From Iamia sp. SCSIO 61187 (GTDB lineage Bacteria > Actinomycetota > Acidimicrobiia > Acidimicrobiales > Iamiaceae), in the NCBI RefSeq assembly GCF_019443745.1, contig NZ_CP050948.1, positions 3,228,001-3,292,000 of the forward strand: 64,000 bases of DNA, given 5' to 3'. Below, in pieces: positions 8,901-16,961 of the stretch. The notes beneath the pieces were generated by a model that saw only the letters and a program-made list of their open reading frames with translations, did not search any database and had not been told where the DNA came from. Position 1 is the stretch's first letter. Each line of letters starts with the position of its first letter. The translations under genes and the position numbers were made by a program.

Positions 8901-10715
8901 TCGCGGGCGTCCCTCGCCGGCGACGGCGCGCACCCGCACCCCCAGGTGGTGGACGAAGAGGTCGTCGCCCACCGGCCACCGGGCCTCGTCGGTGACCCAC
9001 AGCCCCAGGCTCTCGATCGCCGGCAGCAGCCGGGAGAGCTCGAGGTCGTGATCGACCACCAGGCACAGCCGCTCGGGGTCGTCGGTCGCCCGCCGGGCCC
9101 CGAACCACACCGTGACCCGGGGCGGCGCCCCCTTCGCCCCCGCCTGGCGCTCGAGGGCGACCACGTCGTCCACCGCGTCGCGGGGCACCACGGTGTCGCG
9201 GAAGGCCTCGGGGAGCCGGTCGGCCCACCGGGCGGCCACGACGGCCGGGTCGCCCAGCTCGTCGGCCGCCGGCGAGGCGGCGAGGGCTCCCGCCAGCTGC
9301 TCCTCCCAGGATCGGCAGACCAGCCGCACCTCGCGGGCGACGGCGTCGAGCTGGTCGGGCACCGGGCGGCCGGCCTCCACGTGCACGACCATCCGTGCCG
9401 TCACCGCCGACGACCCGCCGCCGATGGACAGGGCCACGTCGACCCGCTCGCCGTCGAGCTGCGCCAGGAGGAAGCGCTCCAGCCGCTGCCGGAGGCCCCG
9501 GTTCCAGCGGTCGACGGGCACGGTGACGAGGGCGGCCACGGCGTGCGAGCCGACGACGGGCCGGAGCACCACCCGCACCGAGTGGTCACGGTCCTCGGTC
9601 AGGAGCTCGCCGACGAGGGCGTGGAGGGAGTCGGTGTCGAGGCCGAAGAGGTCGTCCTCGGGGAGCGACTGGAACAGGAGCGTCACGTGCTGCTCGTCGT
9701 AGGACCCGGGGACGACGTCCTCCCGCTCGAGGAGCGCGTCGAGCTTGCGCCGGAGCAGGGGCACCGACGCCAGCGGGGCACCGGCCGCCCGCCGGGCCAC
9801 GACCCACAGCAGGTGCTCGGCCGTGCCGCCCCCACCGTCGGCGTCCGGCGCCCACAGGTCGAGCCGGAGCATCGGGACCCGACGGTGGAGCGGGCTGAGG
9901 GCGGACAGGCGCACGACCCGGATCGGCTCCTCGGGTCCGACCGGGGCCGGCGTGCCCGCCCGGCCCGCCACCCGGGGGTCGCAGCGCAGCAGGCCGAGGT
10001 CGTGCTCACCGTCGGCCGCGGGGCCGTCCAGGGCGACGCCGGGCCCACGCCGACCGAGGCCGAGCAGGAGGGCGTTGCCCTCCAGGAGCCACCGCACGGT
10101 CCGGGCCGCGTCGGCGACGGCCACCCGGTTCGCCCCGTCCGCCGCCCCGCGCTCCATCAGGGCGTCGAGGGACAGGGCCGTCTCCAGCAGCCGGTCCCGG
10201 ATCGCGGCGTGGTCCGCGGTGACGGCCCGCAGCAGCCCGAGCGTCACCTGGAGCCGGGCGGAGAGCGCCGCCGCCGTGCCGTCGTCGAGGTCGGCCACCA
10301 GCTCGATCTGGATGAGCGCCTCGGTGTGGGCCGCCCCGCGGGCCGGGCCCACCCCGACCAGCGCCCCGGCCGCGTCCCGCTCGGCGCCGTAGGCCATCGG
10401 CACGATGTCCAGGGCGCGCTGGCCGGCGGCCCGCAGCTCCTCCTCGACGGAGGTGACGATGAGCGGGCGATCGTCGCCCGCGATCTCGACCACCGAACCG
10501 CGCGCCTGGTGGCCGGCCAGCAGGTCGACGCCCGGCGGGCGCACCCGGACGGTCCACGGGTCCTGGTGCTCCATGGCCAGCGCCAGGGCGGCGTCGACGG
10601 CCTCGTCGGAGGGCGGCACCCCCTGGCGACGGCGGGCGACGGCCGCCTCGAAGCCGTCGCGCACGGCGGGCGGTGCGGTCACAGGGGTGGGGGACGGTTC
10701 GGCGGCCGACGCCAA
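5916..10715 (-). CDS. gdh: NAD-specific glutamate dehydrogenase, large (about 180 kDa) type
   Basis: Oxidative deamination of glutamate to 2-oxoglutarate with NAD. 1,599 residues, matching the very large L_180-type GDH family (Bac_GDH). The catalytic dehydrogenase core contains GGLRASDRDQDYRSEVLDLM, then VLKNAVIVPTGAKGGFVLRG (residues about 815-835) and GDMSGDVFGNGLLHSDKL further on; the long N-terminal part holds ACT-like regulatory regions and is less conserved. A TTG start at 10715 is chosen because GAGGAGG precedes it by eight bases; any longer reading would overlap the divergent mutM gene, whose start is only 45 bp away. No partner gene for nitrogen metabolism is adjacent. Confidence 0.95.
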   Translation of the reverse strand: MASAAEPSPTPVTAPPAVRDGFEAAVARRRQGVPPSDEAVDAALALAMEHQDPWTVRVRPPGVDLLAGHQARGSVVEIAGDDRPLIVTSVEEELRAAGQRALDIVPMAYGAERDAAGALVGVGPARGAAHTEALIQIELVADLDDGTAAALSARLQVTLGLLRAVTADHAAIRDRLLETALSLDALMERGAADGANRVAVADAARTVRWLLEGNALLLGLGRRGPGVALDGPAADGEHDLGLLRCDPRVAGRAGTPAPVGPEEPIRVVRLSALSPLHRRVPMLRLDLWAPDADGGGGTAEHLLWVVARRAAGAPLASVPLLRRKLDALLEREDVVPGSYDEQHVTLLFQSLPEDDLFGLDTDSLHALVGELLTEDRDHSVRVVLRPVVGSHAVAALVTVPVDRWNRGLRQRLERFLLAQLDGERVDVALSIGGGSSAVTARMVVHVEAGRPVPDQLDAVAREVRLVCRSWEEQLAGALAASPAADELGDPAVVAARWADRLPEAFRDTVVPRDAVDDVVALERQAGAKGAPPRVTVWFGARRATDDPERLCLVVDHDLELSRLLPAIESLGLWVTDEARWPVGDDLFVHHLGVRVRAVAGEGRPRPLVEKATAARLGAAVAALVTGPAEVDGLNRLVLHAELDWPDVAVLRAYRRYRHQVAPQDDEAYVDEVLVGHPQIARALVALWRARFGADPDADADPESGGRAARAAAASKAVHRLCDGLARLDHDRILRGLAGTIDATLRANHELRPEGPLALKLDPSLVPGCPDPRPHREVFVSGRDVEGVHLRAGPVARGGLRASDRDQDYRSEVLDLMRAQVLKNAVIVPTGAKGGFVLRGEAAATVGDDRRGRVAAAYDQFVGALLDVTDDLDGDRVVPVPGRWDGDDPYLVVAADKGTATFSDRANALAEARGFWLGDAFASGGSKGYDHKALGITARGAWVAIARHLRALGLDAHRDEITMAGVGDMSGDVFGNGLLHSDKLRLIAAFDHRHVFLDPDPDPEASHAERRRLFELPGSSWADYDPDLISAGGGVHPRTAKAVPLTPEVKTALRVDDEELTPAALVRAVLCAPVDLLYFGGIGTYVRASTEDDARVDDRANAEVRVVGRDLRARVVGEGANLALTQRARIEIARRGARVNVDAIDNAAGVDCSDHEVNLKILLARAATLGRIDRDERDALLVEHVDDVVDAVLSDCAAQSEALDRAERTTPEGLDATIAVLRHLVAEGVLDPEVEALPDDGELAARAAAGAGFTRPELAVLLAGVKRRVAGELLASAAPDHPVLRDALVDYFPPGLRERFDDILDDHRLRRELIAAEVANDLVDHLGLTAVVTLAAEVGASVPETALAYWVARGILRSPDRWRTLSRHRGATLPDLDPDPVDGGDLLADLLHDMTRTELLRAQRERRQGRTWDPIARIEEDRPVADALVQHMGEAADPERGRERRRLAVRLAAGGLAPEVADGAALVPELEVVHDVAAVARDLGREPVAVAAAFRAVARRLGLDDLRRMAATADVSGPWAGAARQGLLDDLVGIRREAARRALQTAPDAVDPAVAVDRYLAANPAAVSEADAVRRRLVSDDGGGLDGLAVAVRAARRAAL

Positions 10716-10748
10716 CGGAAGGACCTCCTCGAGGTCGGGGCCGGATCG

Positions 10749-10754
10749 TAGCCT
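10749..10754 (+). promoter_or_regulatory. -10 element of mutM (leaderless)
   Basis: TAGCCT followed by six bases and the GTG start of mutM. The transcript would begin at the start codon. Confidence 0.5.
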
Positions 10755-10760
10755 TGAGCG

Positions 10761-11567
10761 GTGCCCGAGCTGCCGGAGGTGGAGACCATCCGTCGAGCGC
10801 TCGACCCCCTGCTGCGGGGACGGACGGTCACCGAGGCGGCCGCGCACCCGTCGCCGAAGTTCGCCCCCGCCACCGCCGCGGTGGGCGCCGAGATCGGTGC
10901 GGTCCACCGGCGGGGCAAGTACCTCCTCGCCGACCTCGCCGGCCCCGACGGGTCGTGGGAGCTCATCGTCCACCTCGGGATGACGGGCCAGCTCGGGCTC
11001 GACCTCGACCCCGACGGCCCCTACGCCCGGGCCTGGTGGGCGCTCGACGACGGGACCACGCTGACCTTCCGCGACGTCCGCCGCTTCGGCCGCATCGCCG
11101 TCGTGCCGGCCGGCGACCACCGCGCCCTGCCGACGCTCCACGCCCTCGGCCCCGAGCCCTTCGACCCGGCCTTCACCCCCGACGTGCTGTGGCGGGCGCT
11201 CCACGTCAGCCGCGCCCGGGTCAAGACCCAGCTCCTGTCGCAGCGCCCCGTCGCCGGGGTCGGGAACATCTACGCCGACGAGGCCCTGTGGCAGGCCGGG
11301 ATCAACCCTGCGACCCGCCGGGTCGGCCGCAGCCGGGCGGCGCGGCTCCACGAGGCGATCCGCGACGCCCTGGCCCTCGGCCTGGCCAACGGCGGGACCA
11401 CCCTCCGGGACTACCGCACCGTCAGCGGCGAGGCGGGCCGCAACCAGGCCGCCCTCGCCTGCTACGGCCGGTCCGGGCAGCCGTGCCTGCGGTGCGGGGC
11501 CACCCTGCGCCGCAGCGTCCTCGACGGCCGCAGCACCACCTGGTGCCCCCGCTGCCAGGCCCGGTGA
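10761..11567 (+). CDS. mutM: Formamidopyrimidine-DNA glycosylase (Fpg/MutM)
   Basis: Excises 8-oxoguanine and formamidopyrimidines and nicks the abasic site. 268 residues. After initiator removal the N-terminus is PELPEVETIRRAL, with the catalytic proline and glutamate; the helix-two-turn-helix QRPVAGVGNIYADEALWQAGINP is present, and the C-terminus ends in a zinc finger of the form CLRC...CPRC. The lysine in HRRGKYLLADL corresponds to the conserved beta-elimination lysine. GTG start, leaderless. Divergent from the glutamate dehydrogenase gene. Confidence 0.97.
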   Translation: MPELPEVETIRRALDPLLRGRTVTEAAAHPSPKFAPATAAVGAEIGAVHRRGKYLLADLAGPDGSWELIVHLGMTGQLGLDLDPDGPYARAWWALDDGTTLTFRDVRRFGRIAVVPAGDHRALPTLHALGPEPFDPAFTPDVLWRALHVSRARVKTQLLSQRPVAGVGNIYADEALWQAGINPATRRVGRSRAARLHEAIRDALALGLANGGTTLRDYRTVSGEAGRNQAALACYGRSGQPCLRCGATLRRSVLDGRSTTWCPRCQAR

Positions 11568-11598
11568 CGGGCTCCCGGCGTCGCTCCACCGGCGGTGA

Positions 11599-11635
11599 AA
11601 AACGCCGAAGGCACCGGCCGGAGCCGGTGCCTTCG
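11599..11635 (-). terminator. Rho-independent terminator of the first TM2 gene
   Basis: Perfect 13-bp stem (CGAAGGCACCGGC and its complement, 11606-11618 and 11623-11635) with a four-base loop. On the minus strand it is followed three bases later by TTTTT (11599-11603), so it is a good intrinsic terminator for the leftward TM2 gene and probably also stops mutM transcripts. Confidence 0.85.
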
Positions 11636-11653
11636 TCGCCGATCAGAGGGTGA

Positions 11654-12028
11654 TCAGTCGGTCAGCGGGACGCCGTAGGCGTCGGTGCGCGCCTGCTCGT
11701 TGCCCACGAGGATCAAGATGCCCTCGATCAGGCCCCAGATGCCGGCGATGCCACAGGTGACGATCGTGGCGACGATCTGGATGATGCCCTTCTTGGAGTT
11801 GCCGAGGTAGAAGTTGTGGATGCCCCAGGCGCCCAGGAAGATGCCCAGGAGGCCGGCCACCATCTTCTGCTTCGGCGCCCACCCGGCGGGCGGGCCGTCG
11901 GTGACGTTCCACCGGGGCGAGAGCAGCCCGGCGTTGCCCGAGGGGACCGGCGCCGGTCCCCCGCTGTAGCCACCTTGCGCGGGAGGCGGGCCGAGCGGTG
12001 CGCCACTGGGCGGAGGGATGTTGCTCAT
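11654..12028 (-). CDS. TM2-domain membrane protein
   Basis: 124 residues. A short Pro/Gly-rich cytoplasmic N-terminus (MSNIPPPSGAPLGPPPAQGG) leads to a TM2 domain: KMVAGLLGIFLGAWGIHNFYLGNSKKGIIQIV, then CGIAGIWGLIEGILILVG. The two hydrophobic segments with the intervening IHNFYLGNSKKG loop are diagnostic. The family's function is unknown; it is common in actinobacteria. The next gene upstream encodes a paralogue with the same C-terminal ending (DAYGVPLTD versus DANGVPLKG), so the pair arose by duplication. A leader of about 20 nt holds AAGGACG as a ribosome site. Confidence 0.9.
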   Translation of the reverse strand: MSNIPPPSGAPLGPPPAQGGYSGGPAPVPSGNAGLLSPRWNVTDGPPAGWAPKQKMVAGLLGIFLGAWGIHNFYLGNSKKGIIQIVATIVTCGIAGIWGLIEGILILVGNEQARTDAYGVPLTD

Positions 12029-12140
12029 GAGCAGGATCGTCCTTGGACGTAGGGATGGAACGGGGCAAGTGTCGCACACCCGGACGGCTCGGTGGTGAGA
12101 TCCTGCGTGAGGGATGGCTCCCCGGGGCAGGGTGGGGGGT

Positions 12141-12806
12141 TCAACCCTTGAGCGGGACCCCGTTGGCATCGGTGCTGATGCTCCCGGTGAGGATCATGAT
12201 CCCCTCGACCAGGCCCCAGATGGACGACAGCCCGCAGGTCGGGAACAGCAGCAGCACCTGGGCGATCCCCTTGCCGGTGTAGCCCAGGTAGAAGTTGTGG
12301 ACGCCGATGGAGCCCACGAGGATCCCCAGCAGCCCGGCGGTGAGCTTGTCCTTCTGCACGTAGCCGGGCGGGACGCCGGGCTGGACGGCGGGAGGACCGC
12401 CGTAGCCCGGCCCCGGCCCGTAGCCGGGCGGCGGGGCGTAGGCGCCGGGGGCGCCGTAGCCACCGGGGGCGGGACCACCGGGGGGCGGGCCGAACCCTCC
12501 GGGCGGCGGACCGCCGGGGGGCGGGCCGAACCCACCGGGCGGCGGGCCCGGGGGCGGGGCCGACGGAGGCCCGGGGGGCGGGCCCGACGGCTTGTCGAGC
12601 GAGGGACCCCCGGGCGGGGGCCCGGTGGGCGGGAGCGCGCCCCCGGACTCCGGGGGCGGGGGCAGCGACGCCCCCGACGGGATGACCACGGTCCCCCCGT
12701 CGTCGAGGATGCCGTCGGGCTTGGTCAGGTCCGGTCCACCGGCGTCGGGCGGCGGGTCCGCCGGCGGCGGGCCGCTGGGCGGTGGGGGTGGTGGGCTGTC
12801 GGACAC
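12141..12806 (-). CDS. TM2-domain membrane protein with long Pro/Gly-rich N-terminus
   Basis: 221 residues. Residues 1 to about 145 are proline/glycine-rich with repeats of the form GGFGPPPGGPPP and no predicted fold; residues about 150-221 are a TM2 domain (KLTAGLLGILVGSIGVHNFYLGYTGKGIAQV, then LSSIWGLVEGIMILTG). Paralogue of the downstream gene. The GTG start has AGAAGGGGA upstream. The proline-rich repeats suggest an extended linker or protein-binding tail, but no partner can be named. Confidence 0.88.
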   Translation of the reverse strand: MSDSPPPPPPSGPPPADPPPDAGGPDLTKPDGILDDGGTVVIPSGASLPPPPESGGALPPTGPPPGGPSLDKPSGPPPGPPSAPPPGPPPGGFGPPPGGPPPGGFGPPPGGPAPGGYGAPGAYAPPPGYGPGPGYGGPPAVQPGVPPGYVQKDKLTAGLLGILVGSIGVHNFYLGYTGKGIAQVLLLFPTCGLSSIWGLVEGIMILTGSISTDANGVPLKG

Positions 12807-12865
12807 GTGGGTCCCCTTCTGACCGGCGAGAGGGCGGCGCCCGGCACGGGGCCGGGTGGCCGAGG

Positions 12866-13612
12866 TTACGCGCTGTCGAGGACGCCCACGGACCGCAGGC
12901 GCCGCTCGAGGTGGTGCTCGGCGGCGCGGACGGCGAGCCGGTCGACCTCGGCCGTGGCCGGCGACTCGTCGGCGGCCAGGGCGGCGGCGAGCCGACCGCC
13001 GAGGACGTCGCGCAGGAGCTCGAGGGCGGCCGACGAGAGGGGCTGACCCCGTCGGTCGTCACGGCACACGACCCCGCCCTCCATGAGGTCGAAGGCGACG
13101 AGGCGGTCGGGCGCCCCGCACACGACGCACCGGTCGAGCACGGGCGCCACGCCCTCGAGGGCGAGGAGCTTCCAGAGGTAGCCGGCCACGACGAGCGGCG
13201 ACGGGGTGGCGGCCAGGGTCCGGAGGGCGCCGAGCAGCAGGCGGTACTGCGCCGGGTTGGGCTCCCGCTCCAGGGCGACCTGCTGGGCGGCCTCGACCAT
13301 GGTGAGGGCCTGCCCCAGGGCGTGCAGGTCGGTCCGCAGGGCCCGGAAGTGGTCGACCGACTCGACCTGGGTGATGGTGTCGAGCTCGCCCCGGCCGCGG
13401 TAGAGCTGGACGGCGACGTGGCTGGGCGGCTCGAGGCGAGCCCCGAAGCGGCTCTTGGTGCGCCGGACGCCCTTGGCCACGGCCCGCACCTCGCCGTGCT
13501 GCTCGGTCAGCAAGACGACGATGCGATCGGCCTCGCCCAGCTTGTAGGTGCGCAGCACCAGGGCGTGGTCGCGGTAGAGCCCGACCTGGTGCTCGCGCTC
13601 GCCCCGGCTCAT
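12866..13612 (-). CDS. recO: DNA repair protein RecO
   Basis: Helps RecR load RecA on SSB-coated DNA (RecFOR pathway). 248 residues. The N-terminal OB fold begins GLYRDHALVLRTYKLGEADRIVVLLTEQHG and includes KGVRRTKSRFGARLEP; the helical C-terminal half has VAGYLWKLLALEGVAP and a cysteine region CVVCGAP...VVCRDD with three visible cysteines, fewer than the four of zinc-binding RecO. ATG 13612 is used; GTG 13585 (VGLYRDHAL) matches the usual start of homologues better and is an equal alternative. Divergent from the YihY gene across about 100 bp. Confidence 0.93.
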   Translation of the reverse strand: MSRGEREHQVGLYRDHALVLRTYKLGEADRIVVLLTEQHGEVRAVAKGVRRTKSRFGARLEPPSHVAVQLYRGRGELDTITQVESVDHFRALRTDLHALGQALTMVEAAQQVALEREPNPAQYRLLLGALRTLAATPSPLVVAGYLWKLLALEGVAPVLDRCVVCGAPDRLVAFDLMEGGVVCRDDRRGQPLSSAALELLRDVLGGRLAAALAADESPATAEVDRLAVRAAEHHLERRLRSVGVLDSA

Positions 13613-13702
13613 CGGCGATCGCGGGGGGCCGGCACCCCGACCACGCTACCGGCGGGCCCCGGGGCCCGGCGGGACGGTGGGTCGCCGGTCGGGGGACGTG
13701 GG

Positions 13703-13708
13703 TAGCGT
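13703..13708 (+). promoter_or_regulatory. -10 element of the YihY gene (leaderless)
   Basis: TAGCGT, six bases, then the GTG start. Confidence 0.5.
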
Positions 13709-13714
13709 GCGCTG

Positions 13715-14638
13715 GTGGAGAGGCTCGAGGCGCTGGGTGAGCGGTGGCCGTGGTTCGGCACGGCGCTCGCCGTGCACGGGCGGGTGGGCGAGACCAACGG
13801 CAGCTCGACGGCGTCGGCCGCCACCGTGCAGTTCTTCGTGGCCCTGTTCCCGCTGATCCTCGTCGTCATCGCCGTCGTCGGCTTCCTGTCCTCCGGTGAC
13901 GACACCATCGCCGCCGACATCATCGACGGCCTCGGCCTCGAGGGGACCGCCGCCCAGAACATGCAGGACGCCATCGCCACCGCCCAGGACAGCCGCCGCA
14001 CCGCGTCGGTGGTCGGCATCGTGGGGCTGCTGTGGAGCGGGCTCGGGGTCACGACCGCCGTGTCCCTCGCCGTGCGCACGCCGTGGCAGCGCAAGGTCGA
14101 GGGCCTCAAGGGCAAGGGCTTCGGGCTGATCTGGCTCCTCGGCGGGGCGGTGACCTTCGGCGGGGCGCTCGGCGCCGGCGCCCTCCTCAACCGCACCCCC
14201 GACGTGGTCCCCCGCCCGGTGACGGCGGCGGGCCTGATCCTGCTGGGCGTGGCCCTCGAGCTCGGGTTCTTCCTGTGGACCTTCTGGATCCTCGGCGACC
14301 GGCGAGCCGGCTGGCGGGCCCTCCTGCCCGGCGCGGTCGTCGGCGCCCTGGGCTTCGAGGTCCTGAAGCTGGTCGGCACCGTCCTCGTCCCCCGCATGGT
14401 CGCCTCGTCGTCGTCGCTGTACGGGCCCCTCGGCGTCGTGTTCGCCGTCCTCGCCTGGCTCACGATCTTCTCCCGGCTGATCGTCTACGCCTCGGCCCTG
14501 AACGCCGTCCGCTACGAGGAGGACCACGGCTTCACGACGCTCGAGATCAAGGCCGTCCGCTTCGAGGGCGAGGTCCCCGTCGAGGCCGACCGTGGGGGTG
14601 CCGTCGTCGACGTCGAACCCCAGGCCGACCACAGCTGA
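13715..14638 (+). CDS. YihY/UPF0761 family inner-membrane protein
   Basis: 307 residues with about five to six hydrophobic segments, among them FFVALFPLILVVIAVVGFL, SVVGIVGLLWSGLGVTTAVSLAV, GFGLIWLLGGAVTFGGALGAG, AAGLILLGVALELGFFLWTFWIL and GVVFAVLAWLTIFSRLIVYASALNAV. The motif SLYGPLGVVFAVLAWL and the ALNAVRYE ending are typical of the YihY (once called RNase BN) family. The molecular function is not established. A soluble acidic tail follows the last segment. The DinG-type helicase gene starts 8 bp downstream, so the two are probably cotranscribed. Confidence 0.9.
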   Translation: MERLEALGERWPWFGTALAVHGRVGETNGSSTASAATVQFFVALFPLILVVIAVVGFLSSGDDTIAADIIDGLGLEGTAAQNMQDAIATAQDSRRTASVVGIVGLLWSGLGVTTAVSLAVRTPWQRKVEGLKGKGFGLIWLLGGAVTFGGALGAGALLNRTPDVVPRPVTAAGLILLGVALELGFFLWTFWILGDRRAGWRALLPGAVVGALGFEVLKLVGTVLVPRMVASSSSLYGPLGVVFAVLAWLTIFSRLIVYASALNAVRYEEDHGFTTLEIKAVRFEGEVPVEADRGGAVVDVEPQADHS

Positions 14639-14645
14639 TCCGGCG

Positions 14646-16550
14646 ATGAGCCTCCGCCCCGCCGACGCGGCCACCGCCGTCACGACCTCCCTGGCCCGGG
14701 TCACCGCCGCCCTCCCGGGAGGCGGTGAGGAGCGGCCCGGCCAGGTCGCCATGGCCGAGGCCGTCACCCGCGCCATCGCCGCCGGTCGCCACGTGGTCGT
14801 CCAGGCCGGCACCGGCACGGGCAAGTCGCTCGCCTACCTGGTCCCCGCCGCCCTGTCGGGCCAGCCCGTGGTGATCGCCACCGCCACCAAGGCCCTCCAG
14901 GACCAGCTCGTGGGCAAGGACCTGCCCTTCCTCGCCGACCACCTCGACGAGCCCCTCACCTACGCCGTGCTGAAGGGGCGCTCGAACTACGTCTGCCGCC
15001 AGCGGCTGGGCGAGATCGGCGGGTCGGCCCAGCAGCTGGCCCTCGACGGGCTGGTCGAGCGGGCCCCCGAGGAGGAGCTGCGGGAGATCACCACGTGGGC
15101 GGCGACCACCGTCACCGGCGATCGGGCCGAGCTGCCCTTCGAGCCCTCGCCCGAGGCGTGGGCGGCGGTGAGCGTCGGGTCGCGGGAGTGCCCGGGCGCC
15201 ACCCGGTGCCCGCAGGGCGGGTCGTGCTTCGCCGAGTCGGCGCGGACCGTCGCCGCCGACGCCGACGTCATCGTCGTCAACCTGCACCTCTACGGGCTCC
15301 ACCTCGAGAGCGGCGGGGTCGTCCTCCCCGAGCACGACGTGGTGATCATCGACGAGGCCCACCAGCTCGAGGACGTCATCTCGTCGACCTTCGGCGTCGA
15401 CCTCACCGCCGGCCGCTTCGCCGCCCTGGCCCGCCTGGCCGGCGCCGTGCTGGAGGACCCCACGACGCTCGGGTCGGTCGAGGCCGCCGGGGCCCAGGTC
15501 GCCGACGCCCTGGCCGAGCACGTGGGCCGCCGGCTGCGCGGCCGCCTGGAGCCGGAGATCGCCGACGCCGTGGCCGACGCCCGCATCGCCGTCGACGGCC
15601 TGCTGACCTCGCTCAAGAACGTCCCGACCGACAAGGGGGAGGACACCGCGGCGAAGGCCACGCGGGCGTCCAAGGCCGCCGGCCGTCTGGCCGACGAGCT
15701 CGACGCCGTGCTCGAGGTGCGGACCGGTCACGTGATGTGGGTCGAGGGCCCCGAGCGGTCGCCGTCGCTGCGGCTGGCCCCGGTCGACGTGGCCCCGACG
15801 CTCGCCGAGCGGCTGTGGGCCGAGACCACCGCCGTGCTCACCAGCGCCACGGTCCCGCCGGCCATCGTCACCCGGCTGGGCCTGCCGGAGGACCGGGTGG
15901 ACGTCCTCGACGTCGGCAGCCCCTTCGACCACGAGGACCACGCCCTCCTCTACTGCGCCGTCCACCTCCCCGACCCCCGAGAGCCGGCCTACGAGCCCGC
16001 CACCCATGCCGAGCTGATGGCCCTGATCGAGGCCGCCGGCGGGCGCACCCTGGCCCTGTTCACCTCCTACCGGGCCATGGACGCCGCCGCCGAGGTGCTG
16101 AAGCCCCGCCTGTCGGTGCCGGTGCTCACCCAGCGGGACCTGCCCAAGCCGGCCCTCGTGGCCGCGTTCACGGCCGACGAGCCCACGTGCCTGTTCGCCA
16201 CCATGGGGTTCTGGCAGGGCGTCGACGTCCCCGGCCGGACCCTCTCGCTGGTCGCCATCGACCGCATCCCGTTCCCCCGCCCCGACGAGCCGCTGATGCA
16301 GGCGCGCCGCGAGGCGGCCCGGGCCGACGCCTTCCGCCTCGTCGACCTGGACCGGGCGGCGACGCTGCTGGCCCAGGGCGCCGGCCGCCTGATCCGCTCG
16401 TCGGAGGACCGTGGGGTCGTCGCCGTGCTCGACCCCCGCCTGGCCAAGGCCCGCTACCGCTGGGACCTGGTCCGGGCCCTGCCGCCCATGCGCCGCACCA
16501 AGGACCGGGCCGAGGCCGAGGCCTTCCTCCGCCAGGTGACCGCCCCCTGA
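14646..16550 (+). CDS. DinG/XPD-family ATP-dependent DNA helicase
   Basis: 634 residues, superfamily 2 helicase with an iron-sulfur domain. Walker A AGTGTGKSLAY near residue 56, DEAH box IIDEAHQ near 236, and four cysteines expected for a 4Fe-4S cluster: YVCRQR, then RECPGATRCPQGGSCF. Motif III-VI elements include TSATVPP, ALFTSYRAMDAA, FWQGVDVPGRTLSLVAIDRIPF and QGAGRLIRSSEDRGVVAVLDPR. It most resembles the actinobacterial DinG-like helicases acting on structured or damaged DNA. Start ATG 14646. The gene is followed by a 411-bp gap with two copies of the 48-bp palindrome. Confidence 0.95.
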   Translation: MSLRPADAATAVTTSLARVTAALPGGGEERPGQVAMAEAVTRAIAAGRHVVVQAGTGTGKSLAYLVPAALSGQPVVIATATKALQDQLVGKDLPFLADHLDEPLTYAVLKGRSNYVCRQRLGEIGGSAQQLALDGLVERAPEEELREITTWAATTVTGDRAELPFEPSPEAWAAVSVGSRECPGATRCPQGGSCFAESARTVAADADVIVVNLHLYGLHLESGGVVLPEHDVVIIDEAHQLEDVISSTFGVDLTAGRFAALARLAGAVLEDPTTLGSVEAAGAQVADALAEHVGRRLRGRLEPEIADAVADARIAVDGLLTSLKNVPTDKGEDTAAKATRASKAAGRLADELDAVLEVRTGHVMWVEGPERSPSLRLAPVDVAPTLAERLWAETTAVLTSATVPPAIVTRLGLPEDRVDVLDVGSPFDHEDHALLYCAVHLPDPREPAYEPATHAELMALIEAAGGRTLALFTSYRAMDAAAEVLKPRLSVPVLTQRDLPKPALVAAFTADEPTCLFATMGFWQGVDVPGRTLSLVAIDRIPFPRPDEPLMQARREAARADAFRLVDLDRAATLLAQGAGRLIRSSEDRGVVAVLDPRLAKARYRWDLVRALPPMRRTKDRAEAEAFLRQVTAP

Positions 16551-16649
16551 CCGAGACCACGACGTGCAAGGAGCGCGAGCGGATGGGCGTGGCCACGACG
16601 CCGGTCGGTGCGGTCACCCTCGTCGGAACGACGTCCGTCGCCATCCTCG

Positions 16650-16697
16650 GTTCTGTTCGCGCCAGGCGACACCGGTGTCCGGCAGCGGTGTCAGAAC
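16650..16697. repeat. 48-bp GTTCTG...CAGAAC palindrome, copy 3
   Basis: Same 23-2-23 geometry as copies 1 and 2 but a different interior. The centre is the perfect palindrome GACACCGGTGTC. The 6-base ends and the centre pair; the middle of each arm pairs only in part (about 14 of 23). Confidence 0.75.
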
Positions 16698-16719
16698 GGC
16701 GATGGCCGCCTCGACGGTC

Positions 16720-16767
16720 GTTCTGTTCGCGCCAGGCGACATCGGTGTCCGGCAGCGGTGTCAGAAC
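16720..16767. repeat. 48-bp GTTCTG...CAGAAC palindrome, copy 4
   Basis: Tandem neighbour of copy 3 with a 22-bp spacer; differs from it by a single base (GACATCGGTGTC centre). The near identity suggests recent duplication. Confidence 0.75.
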
Positions 16768-16961
16768 GGCGCCGGCGGCCACGACACCGACCGCCGAGCA
16801 GACCACCGACACGCCGGCCTCTGCCTGGCCATCGCGCTCCGGATCACCGCCAGGCTGATCGACCACCGCACCCAGCACCGCCGACCCATCCGCCGAACCC
16901 CCAGGCACCTCGTGGCCCAGGGCTGGTCGCGGCGGTGCGCCGGGGGTGAGAGCATCGCGGG

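Larger units (their letters stand above)
16551..16961. other. Intergenic region between the helicase gene and zwf
   Basis: 411 bp. It contains the two palindromes at 16650-16767 and otherwise no reading frame, RNA or repeat that I can support. No clear -35/-10 pair for zwf was found. Confidence 0.6.

Noticed and set aside
6744-10751. A 1,335-residue open frame on the plus strand opposite the glutamate dehydrogenase gene
   Set aside because: It is antisense to a clearly conserved protein and reads as GC-driven low-complexity sequence; such frames are common at this GC content.
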